From the NCBI GenBank assembly GCA_036653535.1, contig JAVVTR010000001.1, positions 248,001-312,000 on the forward strand: a stretch of 64,000 nucleotides of DNA, read 5' to 3'. This document shows positions 38,001 to 46,606 of this stretch, in pieces; within the stretch, counting starts at the first letter, position 1; every line of letters starts with the position of its first letter. The DNA is from JAVVTR01 sp036653535 (GTDB taxonomy: Bacteria; Bacteroidota; Bacteroidia; Bacteroidales; P3). The notes under the pieces are model-generated. The model searched no databases and was not told the origin of the DNA. It saw only the letters and a list, made by a program, of their open reading frames with translations. Position numbers and translations under genes: made by a program.

Positions 38001-38572
38001 AATATACGCTCGTTTACTATCTGCTGTTCTACATGCCCATGGTTCTGCATTTCAAAGTAGTAATCCTTTCCAAACAATCTTTTGAAAAAAGCTATACTTT
38101 CATGCAATTGCTTTTCCTGACCATTAAGAATATACTGTGGAATTTCTCCTGCTAAACAAGCGGAACAGGCAATAATATTATCGTGATACTTTTCTAAAAG
38201 TTCATGATCTATACGGGGAGTATAATAAAAAGCTTCCTTTTTAAACCCTAAACTACAAAGTTTGTTTAAATTATGGTATCCAGCTTCGTTTTTGGCTAAT
38301 AAAATAAGATGAAACCCACTTCTATCCTCTTTCCCATTTTTATTAAAGCGACTATTTTCTGCCACATATACTTCACACCCTACTATTGGTTTTATATCTC
38401 GTTTGTTTGCTTCTGTTACAAACTCCATTACTCCAAACATATTACCATGATCGGTAATTGCCATAGCATTCATGCCCATTTCCTTGGCCTTATCCATCAA
38501 CAAAGGAATATGGGAAGCTCCATCTAAAATGGAATAACGGGTGTGTACATGCAGATGTGTAAAATCCAACAT
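35069..38572 (-). CDS. dnaE: DNA polymerase III alpha subunit
   Basis: 1167 residues. PHP domain at the N-terminus (FTHLHVHTRYSILDGASHI), catalytic Asp triad in the polymerase core (PARISMPDIDIDFDDAGREK, about 385), YRPGPMEYIP, AMGKKKKDILEKMKAKF, then an OB-fold (about 990-1060: VTASSHLISKKGTGYGRFMV). Slightly short for the family in the phylum (often about 1200) but no domain is missing. Monocistronic; no clean promoter box in the 200 bases upstream, which also hold the histone gene promoter on the other strand. Confidence 0.97.
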   Translation of the reverse strand: MLDFTHLHVHTRYSILDGASHIPLLMDKAKEMGMNAMAITDHGNMFGVMEFVTEANKRDIKPIVGCEVYVAENSRFNKNGKEDRSGFHLILLAKNEAGYHNLNKLCSLGFKKEAFYYTPRIDHELLEKYHDNIIACSACLAGEIPQYILNGQEKQLHESIAFFKRLFGKDYYFEMQNHGHVEQQIVNERILELAAQYHVKCIATNDVHFVNAQDKDAHKILICLNTGRKLSEQTKLIYTGEEYLKSAQEMIARFPGHEEFLTNTREIVDKVEVYKLTRDILLPKFPLPENFSNEMDYLRFLTYQGAEKRYGKNYANHIKERIDFELQTIEHMGFPGYFLIVWDFIKKAREMKVLVGPGRGSAAGSAIAYCIGITNMDPIKYNLLFERFLNPARISMPDIDIDFDDAGREKVIHYVVEKYGRERVAQIITYGSMAAKSAIKDVARVLELPLSEASRLADLVPETPGMTLAKAFKESPQLKEEMENSPNELIRRTIKYAVQLEGSIRSTGTHACGMIIAPEDIMEYVPLSTSKDTDMPVTQYEGQYVESVGLLKMDFLGLKTLTIIKGALDNIKIRHGLDVDMDEVPLEDKLTYDLFSRGDTNAIFQFESDGMKKYLRELKPNRLDDLIAMNALYRPGPMEYIPKFVHRKFGIEKIEYDLPEMEEFLADTYGVTVYQEQVMLLSQKLADFTKGDADTLRKAMGKKKKDILEKMKAKFMDGCAAHNHDPKICDKIWTDWEAFASYAFNKSHSTCYAFIAYQTAYLKAHYPAEFMASVLTNNLTNIEKISFYMDECKRMKIDLLGPDVNESQAAFTVNKAGAIRFGLSGIKNVGAAVVELLIKEREENGYYRSVLDFVKRSNLRSLNRRCMESLVKAGAFDAFGEPTRAAFFYERPGENVNFIDNLMLYASRYQQTQLSAQTNLFGEAESEEMSDLEIPQVDPWVPLIELNYEKEVTGFFISGHPLQDYRFELSQFATTTITHIKGNLSSNVNKDLRFGAIVTASSHLISKKGTGYGRFMVEDFDESLEITLFGEDYLKYKHFMEVGTFVFIRAEVKKRWRDDENLELKIVNMFPLAELADRYTHQINIKINLMEINPNYIAKMKELVHTYGIKMHASTKGESNAATLNFRVVDSVHTLSLNMPMRGLKVKSSEFIKAFLEEYPDMELNLS

Positions 38573-38683
38573 TGTTAATCAATTATTTAATTTTGTGACC
38601 TTTTTTTTACCTATTTTGTAAAGGTAAAATATATTTTCTGTTTTTTTTTATCTTTTTTCGATTTCTATTTAAACAAAATAGTG

Positions 38684-38691
38684 TATCTTTG
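38684..38691 (+). promoter_or_regulatory. -7 promoter box and leader for histone-like gene
   Basis: TATCTTTG matches TAnnTTTG; start near 38698. The leader of about 70 bases folds a CGAACCC/GGGTTCG hairpin (38705-38711 with 38722-38728). No -33 TTG at standard distance. Confidence 0.55.
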
Positions 38692-38767
38692 CCGGCATTA
38701 AAAACGAACCCCAAACTCCATGGGTTCGAAAAAGAATTAAAATTTTAAACTTTTAAACCATACAGAG

Positions 38768-38944
38768 ATGGAAAATTTAATGAAACAAATCAACGAACAA
38801 CTGGAAGCTTTTAGCCAAAATGCCAGCGCTTATGTAGAAAAAAGCAACAAAGCAGCTGCAGGACGTGCAAGAAAAGCTTCTTTGGAATTAACCAAATTGT
38901 TCAAGGAATTCCGCAAATCTTCTATTGACGAAAACAAGAAGTAA
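38768..38944 (+). CDS. Hc1-type histone H1-like protein
   Basis: 58 residues (MENLMKQINEQLEAFSQNAS, then KSNKAAAGRARKASLELTKL), too short for the usual length cut. It matches the small, basic Bacteroidota histone H1-like family (KAAAGRARKASLEL..LFKEFRK). Such proteins bind DNA and probably shape the nucleoid. It has its own promoter, a hairpin in the leader and a terminator immediately after. Confidence 0.92.
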   Translation: MENLMKQINEQLEAFSQNASAYVEKSNKAAAGRARKASLELTKLFKEFRKSSIDENKK

Positions 38945-38961
38945 ACGATTCCTACCTTAAC

Positions 38962-39004
38962 AAAAAAAGTGATGAATGAAAATATTTTCTTCATCACTTT
39001 TTTT
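38962..39004. terminator. Bidirectional hairpin between histone gene and frr
   Basis: Outer arms 38962-38976 and 38990-39004 (15 nt each) pair perfectly and inner GAAAAT/ATTTTC extends the stem, with T77 bulged. A-tract on the left, T-tract on the right. Lies between convergent genes. Confidence 0.85.
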
Positions 39005-39112
39005 ATTGGGATAAGATTTTATCGGAATAATCTTTTTAAGAAAGAGTATTGGAAAAGAGTATTAGGAAAAAACGAACAGCAAAAACTTATACAACCTTCT
39101 ACTTCCAAAATC

Positions 39113-39676
39113 TTAAACGGTCATTATATCTTTTTCTTTATCCGTTAACATATGATCTACCACAACAATATATTTATCGGTTTGGTCTTGTATCTCTTTT
39201 TCGCTTTGCTTAGCCATATCTTCGGGTAAGCCATTTTTACCTAACTTTTTTATCTCTTCATTTGCATCTCGCCGTGTATTACGAATAACAACCTTGGCAT
39301 TTTCTCCTTCTACTTTACATTTTTTCATTAATTCTTTACGACGTTCCTCTGTAAGTGGAGGTAAGGAAATACGAATTAATTCACCTGTATTTTGAGGAGT
39401 AAAGCCCAAATTAGCCAATAATAACGCTTTTTCGATAGCCGGCAATAATTTCTTTTCCCAAGGCTGAATGACAATTTGCTTGGCATCCGGTGTGTTAATG
39501 GCAGAAACTTGATCCAAAGCCGTAAGGGTCCCGTAATAATCTACTTTAACCCCATCCAACATTTTAGGGCTTGCTTTCCCTGCACGAATTTTGGATAATT
39601 CTTTTTCTAAATGCAAGAGAGCCGCATCTATTTGTTCTTTTTGCTTATCCATGCAAGCTTTTATATCTTCGCTCAT
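39113..39676 (-). CDS. frr: Ribosome recycling factor
   Basis: Splits post-termination ribosomes with EF-G. 187 residues, normal length; three-helix bundle with KIRAGKASPKMLDGVKVDYY, TPDAKQIVIQPWEKKLLP, RISLPPLTEERRKELMKKCK. Lies downstream of pyrH on the same strand with a 101-base gap (39677-39777). Confidence 0.97.
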   Translation of the reverse strand: MSEDIKACMDKQKEQIDAALLHLEKELSKIRAGKASPKMLDGVKVDYYGTLTALDQVSAINTPDAKQIVIQPWEKKLLPAIEKALLLANLGFTPQNTGELIRISLPPLTEERRKELMKKCKVEGENAKVVIRNTRRDANEEIKKLGKNGLPEDMAKQSEKEIQDQTDKYIVVVDHMLTDKEKDIMTV

Positions 39677-39777
39677 AATGTAAGTATTTTTTCGATTTGT
39701 ATTCTATATTCTTTCTATTAGAAATGTGAAAATGTTCTTCGTTAGAAAATTACATAAATAAAAGTATGCTTATTTTT

Positions 39778-40482
39778 CTAATGAACCAAGGTTCCTATAT
39801 CTTCTCCTTTTATTACTTTTAGTAAATTACCTTGAGTATCCATGTCGAATACATAAATAGGAATAGCATTTTCTTTACACAGGGTAAATGCCGTTAGATC
39901 TAAAATTTTAAGACCCTTGGTATAAGCTTCATCGTAGCTGAGTTGCTTATATTTTGTAGCTGTTGGATCTTTTTCTGGATCCGCCGTATAAACCCCATCA
40001 ATCCGAGTTCCTTTAAAAAGTATATCGGCATGAATTTCCGCTGCCCGCAAGGCGGCACCAGAATCGGTAGTAAAAAAAGGATTGCCGGTTCCCCCTGCAA
40101 TAATCAAAGCCTTGCCCTGATCCAGAATTTCTATCGCTTTTCTACTTCCCATTTTTTCACAAATAGGATCCACCGCTAAGCCGGAAAGCAACTCCACCTT
40201 TGCCCCAAATTTACACAATTCCGCCTGTAGTGCCATACTGTTAATCATAGTGGCCATCATGCCCATATAATCACCCTGTATTCTATCCATACCCTTAGCA
40301 ACCCCCTGCACTCCACGAAATATATTTCCGCCTCCTATCACTATGGCCACTTGGCAACCCATAGCAAGAACCTCTGCTATTTGAGAAGCATATTCCTCCA
40401 ATCGCTGTGGGTCTATTCCATAAGACTGTTTGCCCATAAGCGATTCTCCGCTTAATTTAAGTAATATACGTTTGTATTTCAT
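39778..40482 (-). CDS. pyrH: UMP kinase
   Basis: Phosphorylates UMP to UDP. 234 residues of the amino-acid kinase family: RILLKLSGESLMGKQSYGID, IVIGGGNIFRGVQG, DRIQGDYMGMMATMINSMAL, GTGNPFFTTDSGAALRAAEI, and KGTRIDGVYTADPEKDP. Typical pyrH-frr neighbours. The gene reads from the usual start at the first Met. Confidence 0.97.
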   Translation of the reverse strand: MKYKRILLKLSGESLMGKQSYGIDPQRLEEYASQIAEVLAMGCQVAIVIGGGNIFRGVQGVAKGMDRIQGDYMGMMATMINSMALQAELCKFGAKVELLSGLAVDPICEKMGSRKAIEILDQGKALIIAGGTGNPFFTTDSGAALRAAEIHADILFKGTRIDGVYTADPEKDPTATKYKQLSYDEAYTKGLKILDLTAFTLCKENAIPIYVFDMDTQGNLLKVIKGEDIGTLVH

Positions 40483-40609
40483 TCCTGCATTATTTTATCA
40501 AAAGCACTATTTTACGAAAAGTAAAAATACAATTTTTTAAAACCTTTACAAAATCCTTTGGTTTATTGGCGGGTGGTTTATTGTTAGTGGATTAGTGTTT
40601 TATGGATGG

Positions 40610-41536
40610 CTATTTGTGGGCTAATTGTTTAAATCCTTTACCCATAACCTCACTGGAATCTACCACATTAATAAAAGCCTCGGGATCTTCCATTGCCAAA
40701 CGCTCTTTCATTTGCACAAATTCTCTACGAGTAACGGAGGTGTAAATAACATCTCTTTCCACCCCTTTATAAATACCTTTCCCCTGAAAATGAGTTCCTC
40801 CTCGATTAAGATCGTTCACAATAATATCTCTTACTTTATCGTAATTTTCTGTAATAATAAAAACACTTTTATAGGTTTTGATTCCATCTACAACCACATC
40901 TATAATTTTGCTTTCTATAACAATCAACAAAATAGAATAGATAGGAAGACGTATTTGGCCAAAAGCGACTAAAGTAGAAAGGGTAATAGTGGAATCTACA
41001 ATTAAAACCAAGGTTCCTAAAGATATATGAGTATATTTATTCAATATCATGGATATAATATCACTACCTCCAGAAGTGGCCCCGGATTTAAAAATCATTC
41101 CTATCGCTAAGCCATATATTAAACCGGCTACCAAGGTATTTAAAAAATAATCGGGTACAAAGTTCAAACCATCCTTACTATTTACTTCTAAAAAGCCTCC
41201 ATGTAGTACTGGAGCATATCCCCAGGTACTTTCCAAAAGCCATACCCCAAAAAGAATAATAAAAGTAGAAACCACCGTCTTTACTCCAAATCGTGGACCT
41301 AAAATCCATGTGCCTAAAATAAGTAGAGGAATATCCATACAAGCCGCATAAAAACTAATTTTCCAGGGCCATAAGGAATTAAGTACATTGGCAAGACCAT
41401 AGGTTCCACCAGGGGCTAATTTATATGGATTTACAAACATTACGTCGCCTACTGCGAAAAGAATACTACCAGCAATAAGAAAGGCATACGAAATATACCA
41501 TTGTTTCGAAAATAATTTTTCTCTTTGATTAATCAT
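40610..41536 (-). CDS. YitT-family membrane protein (DUF2179)
   Basis: 308 residues: about five membrane helices with PGGTYGLANVLNSLWPWKIS and the GSDIISMILNKYTHISLGTLV segment, then a cytosolic DUF2179 domain (about 215-300, VERDVIYTSVTRREFVQMKE). The family's substrate is unknown. Lies between pyrH and tsf on the same strand; a terminator separates it from tsf. Confidence 0.9.
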   Translation of the reverse strand: MINQREKLFSKQWYISYAFLIAGSILFAVGDVMFVNPYKLAPGGTYGLANVLNSLWPWKISFYAACMDIPLLILGTWILGPRFGVKTVVSTFIILFGVWLLESTWGYAPVLHGGFLEVNSKDGLNFVPDYFLNTLVAGLIYGLAIGMIFKSGATSGGSDIISMILNKYTHISLGTLVLIVDSTITLSTLVAFGQIRLPIYSILLIVIESKIIDVVVDGIKTYKSVFIITENYDKVRDIIVNDLNRGGTHFQGKGIYKGVERDVIYTSVTRREFVQMKERLAMEDPEAFINVVDSSEVMGKGFKQLAHK

Positions 41537-41553
41537 GTCTTTTGTTTAAAAAA

Positions 41554-41580
41554 AAACCGGAGCTGAAATAGTTCCGGTTT
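41554..41580 (-). terminator. Terminator after tsf
   Basis: AAACCGGA (41554-41561) pairs TCCGGTTT (41573-41580), with a small inner AGCT/AGT pairing and T runs on the minus strand. Lies just after the rplM-rpsI-rpsB-tsf cluster. Confidence 0.85.
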
Positions 41581-41635
41581 TGATTCATATTATCCCTTTT
41601 ACAAAGTTCCCTATAAAAGTAAACTTACTTATTTT

Positions 41636-42463
41636 TTATGCACCAAGCATTATTCGACGGAATGCAAGAACATTTCCTCCACCATTAGCTTTAATATAAT
41701 CGGCCACGGTTTGTTTGCTTTCCATAATAAATTCCTGTTGAGTAAGAGTGTTTTCTTTGTAGAATTTATTCAACTTCCCTTGAGCTATTTTTTCTACCAT
41801 GTTTTCGGGCTTTCCTTCCTGACGAATAGCCTCGCAAGCAATTTCCCATTCATGGTCTTTTACGCTCTGAGGAATTTCTTTTTCACTAACAGAAATAGGA
41901 TTCATAGCGGCAATTTGCATTGCAACATTGTGACCCACTTCTTCTTTGGTTGTCGCTTGATCAAATGCTACTAAAGTAGATAACCGATTTCCGTGATGGT
42001 TATAAGCAAAAACAGCGGGAGATTCTAAAAATTCGTAATGGGGCATTTCTATTTTTTCACCAATTTTACCTACCATATCCGTAATACGATCGGCAACACT
42101 ACGACCCTCTATTTGCAGAGCTTTTACTTCGTCTAAAGATTTAGCTTTATTTTGAACTGCCAAATCAGATATCTTGCGAACAAAATCCGTAAATTCTACA
42201 TTTTTTGCCACAAAATCCGTTTCACTGCTCAATATTACTATACAAGCAAAAGTTTTATCGGCAGTAGCCTGAGCCAACACCATTCCTTCGTTTGCTTCTC
42301 TTTCCGCACGATTGGCAGCTACTTTCTGACCTTTTTTTCTTAAATAGTCAACGGCCTTATCAAAATCACCGTCATTTTCAACCAAAGCCTTTTTACAATC
42401 CATCATACCGGCTCCGGTCATTTGCCTTAGTTTATTTACTTCAGCTGCTGTTATATTTGCCAT
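41636..42463 (-). CDS. tsf: Translation elongation factor Ts
   Basis: Nucleotide exchange factor for EF-Tu. 275 residues with the N-terminal UBA-like motif (VNKLRQMTGAGMMDCKKALV), then the core (LSSETDFVAKNVEFTDFVRK). It follows rpsB with a 32-base gap, the common rpsB-tsf order. Confidence 0.97.
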   Translation of the reverse strand: MANITAAEVNKLRQMTGAGMMDCKKALVENDGDFDKAVDYLRKKGQKVAANRAEREANEGMVLAQATADKTFACIVILSSETDFVAKNVEFTDFVRKISDLAVQNKAKSLDEVKALQIEGRSVADRITDMVGKIGEKIEMPHYEFLESPAVFAYNHHGNRLSTLVAFDQATTKEEVGHNVAMQIAAMNPISVSEKEIPQSVKDHEWEIACEAIRQEGKPENMVEKIAQGKLNKFYKENTLTQQEFIMESKQTVADYIKANGGGNVLAFRRIMLGA

Positions 42464-42495
42464 TGTAATTTCTTTTTTAAATTAGGAAATGAAAA

Positions 42496-43407
42496 TTATT
42501 TCTTTGCTACTTTTTTAGGAGCAGAAGTAGGGGCTTTACGAGGACGTTTGTCTTTGCGAGCCTCATTAGACTCTCCGCTTGTACCCACTATTTTCTTGCG
42601 AATAACTTTCTTCTTATCATCTTTCTTTTCGTCTTCTCCCTCGTCGGAATCATCGATTTGTATCGCATTTTCTTCGGAGTCTATTACCTCTTCTTCTTCT
42701 TTTTGTTGATCTTTATCTAATTTTCTTTCCGCAAGACCTTCTTCAATAGCAGACACTACTTGTTCTACAATAACGGCAATAGATTTAGAAGCATCGTCAT
42801 TAGCAGGAATAGGAAAATCAATTAATTCGGGATTGGTATTCGTATCTACCATGGCAAAAGTAGGAATATTTAAACGACGAGCTTCTGCTACAGCAATGTG
42901 CTCCTTGTTAATATCCACAATAAATACAGCCGAAGGTAAACGAGATAAATCTGCAATAGAACCTAAGTTCTTTTCCAATTTGGCCTTTTCACGAGAAATT
43001 TGTAGACGTTCTCTTTTGGAAATACTATCAAATTGTTTGTCGTTCATTAAACGATCTATGGTTACCATTTTCTTTACCGCTTTACGAATAGTGGCAAAGT
43101 TAGTAAGCATACCACCCGGCCAACGCTCGGTTACATAAGGCATACCTACACGTTCTACTTGTTGAGAAACAATAAGACGGGCTTGCTTTTTGGTAGCTAC
43201 AAACAATATTTTACGACCAGATTTTGCTATTTGTTTTGCCGCAGCACAGGCTTCCTCTAATTTTGCTGCAGTTTTTTGTAAATCTATAATGTGAATCCCA
43301 TTTTTTTCTGCAAAAATGTAGGGAGCCATTTTAGGATTCCATTTTCTTCTGAGGTGTCCAAAATGTACACCTGCTTCTAATAATTGTTCAAAATTAATAT
43401 TCGACAT
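42496..43407 (-). CDS. rpsB: 30S ribosomal protein S2 with long charged tail
   Basis: 303 residues. Core (about 1-230) is standard S2: FEQLLEAGVHFGHLRRKWNP, WPGGMLTNFATIRKAVKKM, LPSAVFIVDINKEHIAVAEA. The C-terminal about 70 residues are a low-complexity tail, first acidic (KEEEEVIDSEENAI, DDSDEGEDEKKDDKKK) then basic (RKDKRPRKAPTSAPKKVAKK). Longer than the roughly 240 residues in E. coli. Followed by tsf. Confidence 0.97.
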   Translation of the reverse strand: MSNINFEQLLEAGVHFGHLRRKWNPKMAPYIFAEKNGIHIIDLQKTAAKLEEACAAAKQIAKSGRKILFVATKKQARLIVSQQVERVGMPYVTERWPGGMLTNFATIRKAVKKMVTIDRLMNDKQFDSISKRERLQISREKAKLEKNLGSIADLSRLPSAVFIVDINKEHIAVAEARRLNIPTFAMVDTNTNPELIDFPIPANDDASKSIAVIVEQVVSAIEEGLAERKLDKDQQKEEEEVIDSEENAIQIDDSDEGEDEKKDDKKKVIRKKIVGTSGESNEARKDKRPRKAPTSAPKKVAKK

Positions 43408-43505
43408 GATTTTTTATTTGTTTACATTCTCTAAAATCAATTGCTAAGTAGCTTGGCTGCAAGGCGAAGATCTCAGCAATTTGGATACTAAACACAGATA
43501 TATAG

Positions 43506-43534
43506 TATTCGTTTGCAAAAAGCGCAAACGAATA
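43506..43534 (-). other. Stem-loop between rpsI and rpsB
   Basis: TATTCGTTTGC (43506-43516) pairs GCAAACGAATA (43524-43534), 11 bp around a 7-base loop. It lies just downstream of rpsI on the minus strand, within the 135-base gap before rpsB; either a weak terminator/attenuator or a regulatory leader for rpsB-tsf. No T run follows, so attenuation by pairing with ribosomal protein is possible but not shown. Confidence 0.55.
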
Positions 43535-43542
43535 TTTCCATA

Positions 43543-43929
43543 CTAACGTTTACTAAATTGGAAGCGTTTACGAGCTTTTGGACGACCCGGTTTCTTTCTT
43601 TCCACCATACGTGGATCGCGAGTCATTAATCCTTTAGCCTTAAGCAGTGGCCGATAAGCCTCATCTATTTCGCACAAAGCACGTGCTATACCTAACCTCA
43701 AAGCTTCGGCTTGCCCCTTAATACCACCACCATCTAAATTGGCTTTAACATCGTATTGATTGAGCGTAGATGTTACTTCAAAAGCTTGGTTGGCAATATA
43801 TTGCAACATAGCCGTAGGCCAATATGTTTTATAGTCTTTACCATTAATAAGAATATTTCCGTTGCCAGCTGTAAGATATACACGAGCAACAGCGGTTTTT
43901 CTTCTACCTATTTTATTTAAAACTTCCAT
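43543..43929 (-). CDS. rpsI: 30S ribosomal protein S9
   Basis: 128 residues ending KARKRFQFSKR, the typical C-terminal tail that reaches the P site. GRRKTAVARVYLTAGNGNIL, QAEALRLGIARALCEIDEAY present. Two bases after rplM, the usual rplM-rpsI pair. Confidence 0.98.
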   Translation of the reverse strand: MEVLNKIGRRKTAVARVYLTAGNGNILINGKDYKTYWPTAMLQYIANQAFEVTSTLNQYDVKANLDGGGIKGQAEALRLGIARALCEIDEAYRPLLKAKGLMTRDPRMVERKKPGRPKARKRFQFSKR

Positions 43930-43931
43930 TA

Positions 43932-44387
43932 TTATTTGAGTTCTTTAACGTTAACAAGCGTAGGGTTTTGGGCCTGATGAGGATGCTCCCCTCCTTCATA
44001 TACATGCAAATTACGGAATAGATCTGCCCCTAAAATATTTTTAGGTAACATTCCTTTTACTGCATGTTCTATTATGAAACAAGGTTTACGCTGCAGCATT
44101 TCCTGAGGAGAAGCAAAACGTTGTCCTCCGGGATAACCTGTGTGATGAACATATTTTTTATCCGTCATTTTCTTGCCGGTGAACCGTATCTTTTCGGCAT
44201 TTATTACAATTACATTGTCTCCGCAATCTACATGAGGAGTGTAATTCGTTTTGTATTTACCTCTCAATAAATTGGCCAATTCTGAAGCCAAGCGTCCTAA
44301 GTGCTGGTTTTCAGCATCCACTAAAACCCATTTCTTATCTACGGTTTCTTTGTTAGCAGAAACGGTTTTATAACTTAACGTATTCAT
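43932..44387 (-). CDS. rplM: 50S ribosomal protein L13
   Basis: 151 residues: KWVLVDAENQHLGRLASELA, NYTPHVDCGDNVIVINAEKI, HHTGYPGGQRFASPQEMLQR, and VKGMLPKNILGADLFRNLHV. First gene of the rplM-rpsI-rpsB-tsf set, read from a full promoter at 44441-44470. Confidence 0.98.
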   Translation of the reverse strand: MNTLSYKTVSANKETVDKKWVLVDAENQHLGRLASELANLLRGKYKTNYTPHVDCGDNVIVINAEKIRFTGKKMTDKKYVHHTGYPGGQRFASPQEMLQRKPCFIIEHAVKGMLPKNILGADLFRNLHVYEGGEHPHQAQNPTLVNVKELK

Positions 44388-44440
44388 CTTAAATATATTT
44401 TATCTATATAACCCCAGTGCATACTCTGCAAAAGGGAGTG

Positions 44441-44470
44441 CAAAGTTAATATTTATTTTTTTATTCGCAA
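44441..44470 (-). promoter_or_regulatory. Complete promoter for the rplM-rpsI-rpsB-tsf cluster
   Basis: Minus strand TTG (44470-44468), 19-base spacer, TAACTTTG (44448-44441). Start near 44434, about 47 bases before the rplM ATG. Confidence 0.8.
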
Positions 44471-44497
44471 ATAGTTATTAACAAATTTTTGTGGAAA

Positions 44498-46183
44498 TTA
44501 ACAAGTACCTGCTTTTAGTAAATTTTCTGCTTTTTGAACCGCCTCCTGTATGTCTGAAAATATAAATTCTTTTCCTATTTTTTCGTACAGGGAATGTGTT
44601 TTTATACTTTCTAAAACAGTAGGATTAACACGAGCCAAAATAAGACGAATTTTTTCCGAATGGCATTTTACATAAAAACTATTTAAATTTTGCAAGCCAG
44701 AAGCATCTACAAAAGGCACTTTTTGCATATCAATAATACGAATTTTAGGAGGTTGTTTCACCTGCTTCATCGCCTCCTCAAATTTATTAGCCACCCCAAA
44801 AAAGAAAGGTCCATTAATACGAAATATATCTACTTTTTCCGGAATCTGCTTGTTATCGTATTCGTCGTTATTAGAATTTTCCACTTGATTGTGGAATATT
44901 TGTATTTCTGAATTTTTAGAAACCCTACGAACAAAAAGAAATAAAGCCAAAAGCAAACCTATTTCTATGGCTATAGTAAGATCAAATACTACGGTTAGAA
45001 AAAAAGTAGTAAGCAAAACCGCCACTTCGGATTTTGAATTTCTAAACAAGCCTTTAAACGATCGCCACTCACTCATATTGTAGGCAACTACCACTAATAT
45101 TCCTGCCAAACAGGCCATAGGGATCATTTTTGCTAATTTTCCAAAGACTAAAAGTATTAATAACAAAACCAAAGCATGAATGATACCAGCTATAGGAGTC
45201 CGCCCTCCATTTTTAACATTGGTCATCGTTCGAGCTAAGGCTCCAGTAGCAGGTATTCCACCAAACAAAGGCGAAATAATATTAGCTGCTCCCTGGGCGA
45301 TTAATTCCGTATTGGATCTATGCTGCTGACCAGTTGCACCATCAGCAACCATGGCCGAAAGCAAGGATTCTATGGCTCCCAACATGGCAATAGTAAAAGC
45401 CACGGGCAGTAGCATCCTTAAAGTTTCAAAATCAAAACTTGGAATTTGAGGAGATGGCATACCCGCTTTCATTTCTCCAAAACGAGAACCTATAGTTTCT
45501 ACCGGTAGTTGTAAAAAATATACCGCTACAGTAGTAATTAATATAGCAATGAGGGTTCCGGGAATTATTTTATTTACTTTAGCCCAAGCGAAATTAAGCA
45601 CTACCGTAAAAACCGCAATCACCGTGGCATAGACATTAATAGTATCGAAATGTTGAAAATAACAAAGCCATTTTTCATGAAAAGCAGCTGGAACCTGACT
45701 TATCTCTAAACCGAAAAAATCTTTCATTTGCGTAGAAAAAATAACTACAGCTATCCCCCCCGTAAAACCTACAATAACTGGATATGGAATAAATTTTATT
45801 ATATCTCCTAATTTAAGAAGCCCCATAATGATAAGCAATACTCCTGCTATCATGGTGGCTACCATTAAGCCTATTACTCCAAATTGAGTCACCACTCCAG
45901 CTATAATAATAATAAAAGCACCGGTGGGACCCCCTATCTGAACCCGGCTACCACCTAACAAAGACACTACAAAACCTGCCACTATAGCGGTGATAATTCC
46001 TTGTTCTGGTGTTACCCCAGAGGCAATTCCAAAAGCAATAGACATCGGCAAAGCCACAATTCCAACAATAATGCCAGCTATAAGATCTTTAAAAAAATCA
46101 GCTCTCGTATAATTTTTAAGCGTACTTAATATTTGAGGATAGAAAATAGGTTCCCCCAAATTTTTTATAACTTTTTTTATCAT
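44498..46183 (-). CDS. SulP-family anion permease with STAS domain
   Basis: 561 residues: about ten or more membrane helices with family stretches GIIVGIVALPMSIAFGIASG, GGSRVQIGGPTGAFIIIIAG, LFGGIPATGALARTMTNVKN, then a cytosolic STAS domain (about 440-555, PPKIRIIDMQKVPFVDASGL). SulP proteins carry sulfate, bicarbonate or dicarboxylates; which is not readable here. No carbonic anhydrase gene is next to it. Confidence 0.92.
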   Translation of the reverse strand: MIKKVIKNLGEPIFYPQILSTLKNYTRADFFKDLIAGIIVGIVALPMSIAFGIASGVTPEQGIITAIVAGFVVSLLGGSRVQIGGPTGAFIIIIAGVVTQFGVIGLMVATMIAGVLLIIMGLLKLGDIIKFIPYPVIVGFTGGIAVVIFSTQMKDFFGLEISQVPAAFHEKWLCYFQHFDTINVYATVIAVFTVVLNFAWAKVNKIIPGTLIAILITTVAVYFLQLPVETIGSRFGEMKAGMPSPQIPSFDFETLRMLLPVAFTIAMLGAIESLLSAMVADGATGQQHRSNTELIAQGAANIISPLFGGIPATGALARTMTNVKNGGRTPIAGIIHALVLLLILLVFGKLAKMIPMACLAGILVVVAYNMSEWRSFKGLFRNSKSEVAVLLTTFFLTVVFDLTIAIEIGLLLALFLFVRRVSKNSEIQIFHNQVENSNNDEYDNKQIPEKVDIFRINGPFFFGVANKFEEAMKQVKQPPKIRIIDMQKVPFVDASGLQNLNSFYVKCHSEKIRLILARVNPTVLESIKTHSLYEKIGKEFIFSDIQEAVQKAENLLKAGTC

Positions 46184-46298
46184 ATACTATGTTTTGCAAT
46201 TTAAAAACAGGGATTAGAAAAAGGAATTTCTCGTCTTTTTCCCTTAAAATGGATTACTATTGGAAAGTGAAAATAATTTCTATGCCGGAAATTATTTA

Positions 46299-46544
46299 TT
46301 AAGGAACAGGGTCATATCCACTTCCACCCCAAGGGTGACAGCGAAATAAACGTTTAAGGGTAAGCCATCCACCTTTTACCGGTCCATGTTTGCGAATAGC
46401 TTCTAATCCATATTGAGAACAAGTAGGAATAAATCTACAACATCCCGGGAAAAAAGGAGAAATACAGTATTGATAAATTTTAATCAATAACATAAAGATC
46501 CATCCTATACACAAGTATAAAAAGTGATATATTTTTTTTATCAT
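46299..46544 (-). CDS. yidD: YidD membrane protein insertion efficiency factor
   Basis: 81 residues with YQYCISPFFPGCCRFIPTCSQYGLEAIRKHGPVKGGW, the family core (here read as YCISPFFPGCCRFIPTCS and onward, with the Cys pattern) and WLTLKRLFRCHPWGGSGYDP. Thought to aid YidC. Lies 62 bases after rnpA, in keeping with the frequent rnpA-yidD neighbourhood. Confidence 0.95.
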   Translation of the reverse strand: MIKKIYHFLYLCIGWIFMLLIKIYQYCISPFFPGCCRFIPTCSQYGLEAIRKHGPVKGGWLTLKRLFRCHPWGGSGYDPVP

Positions 46545-46606
46545 AACATAGGAAACTTTCTAAAATTCAAAACGTATAGGCAATGGCAAATGAGCTTGAA
46601 ACTCTA

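Noticed and set aside
38705..38728. tRNA T-arm-like GGTTCGA near the histone gene
   Set aside because: The bases pair as a simple hairpin in the leader and the other arms of a tRNA are missing.
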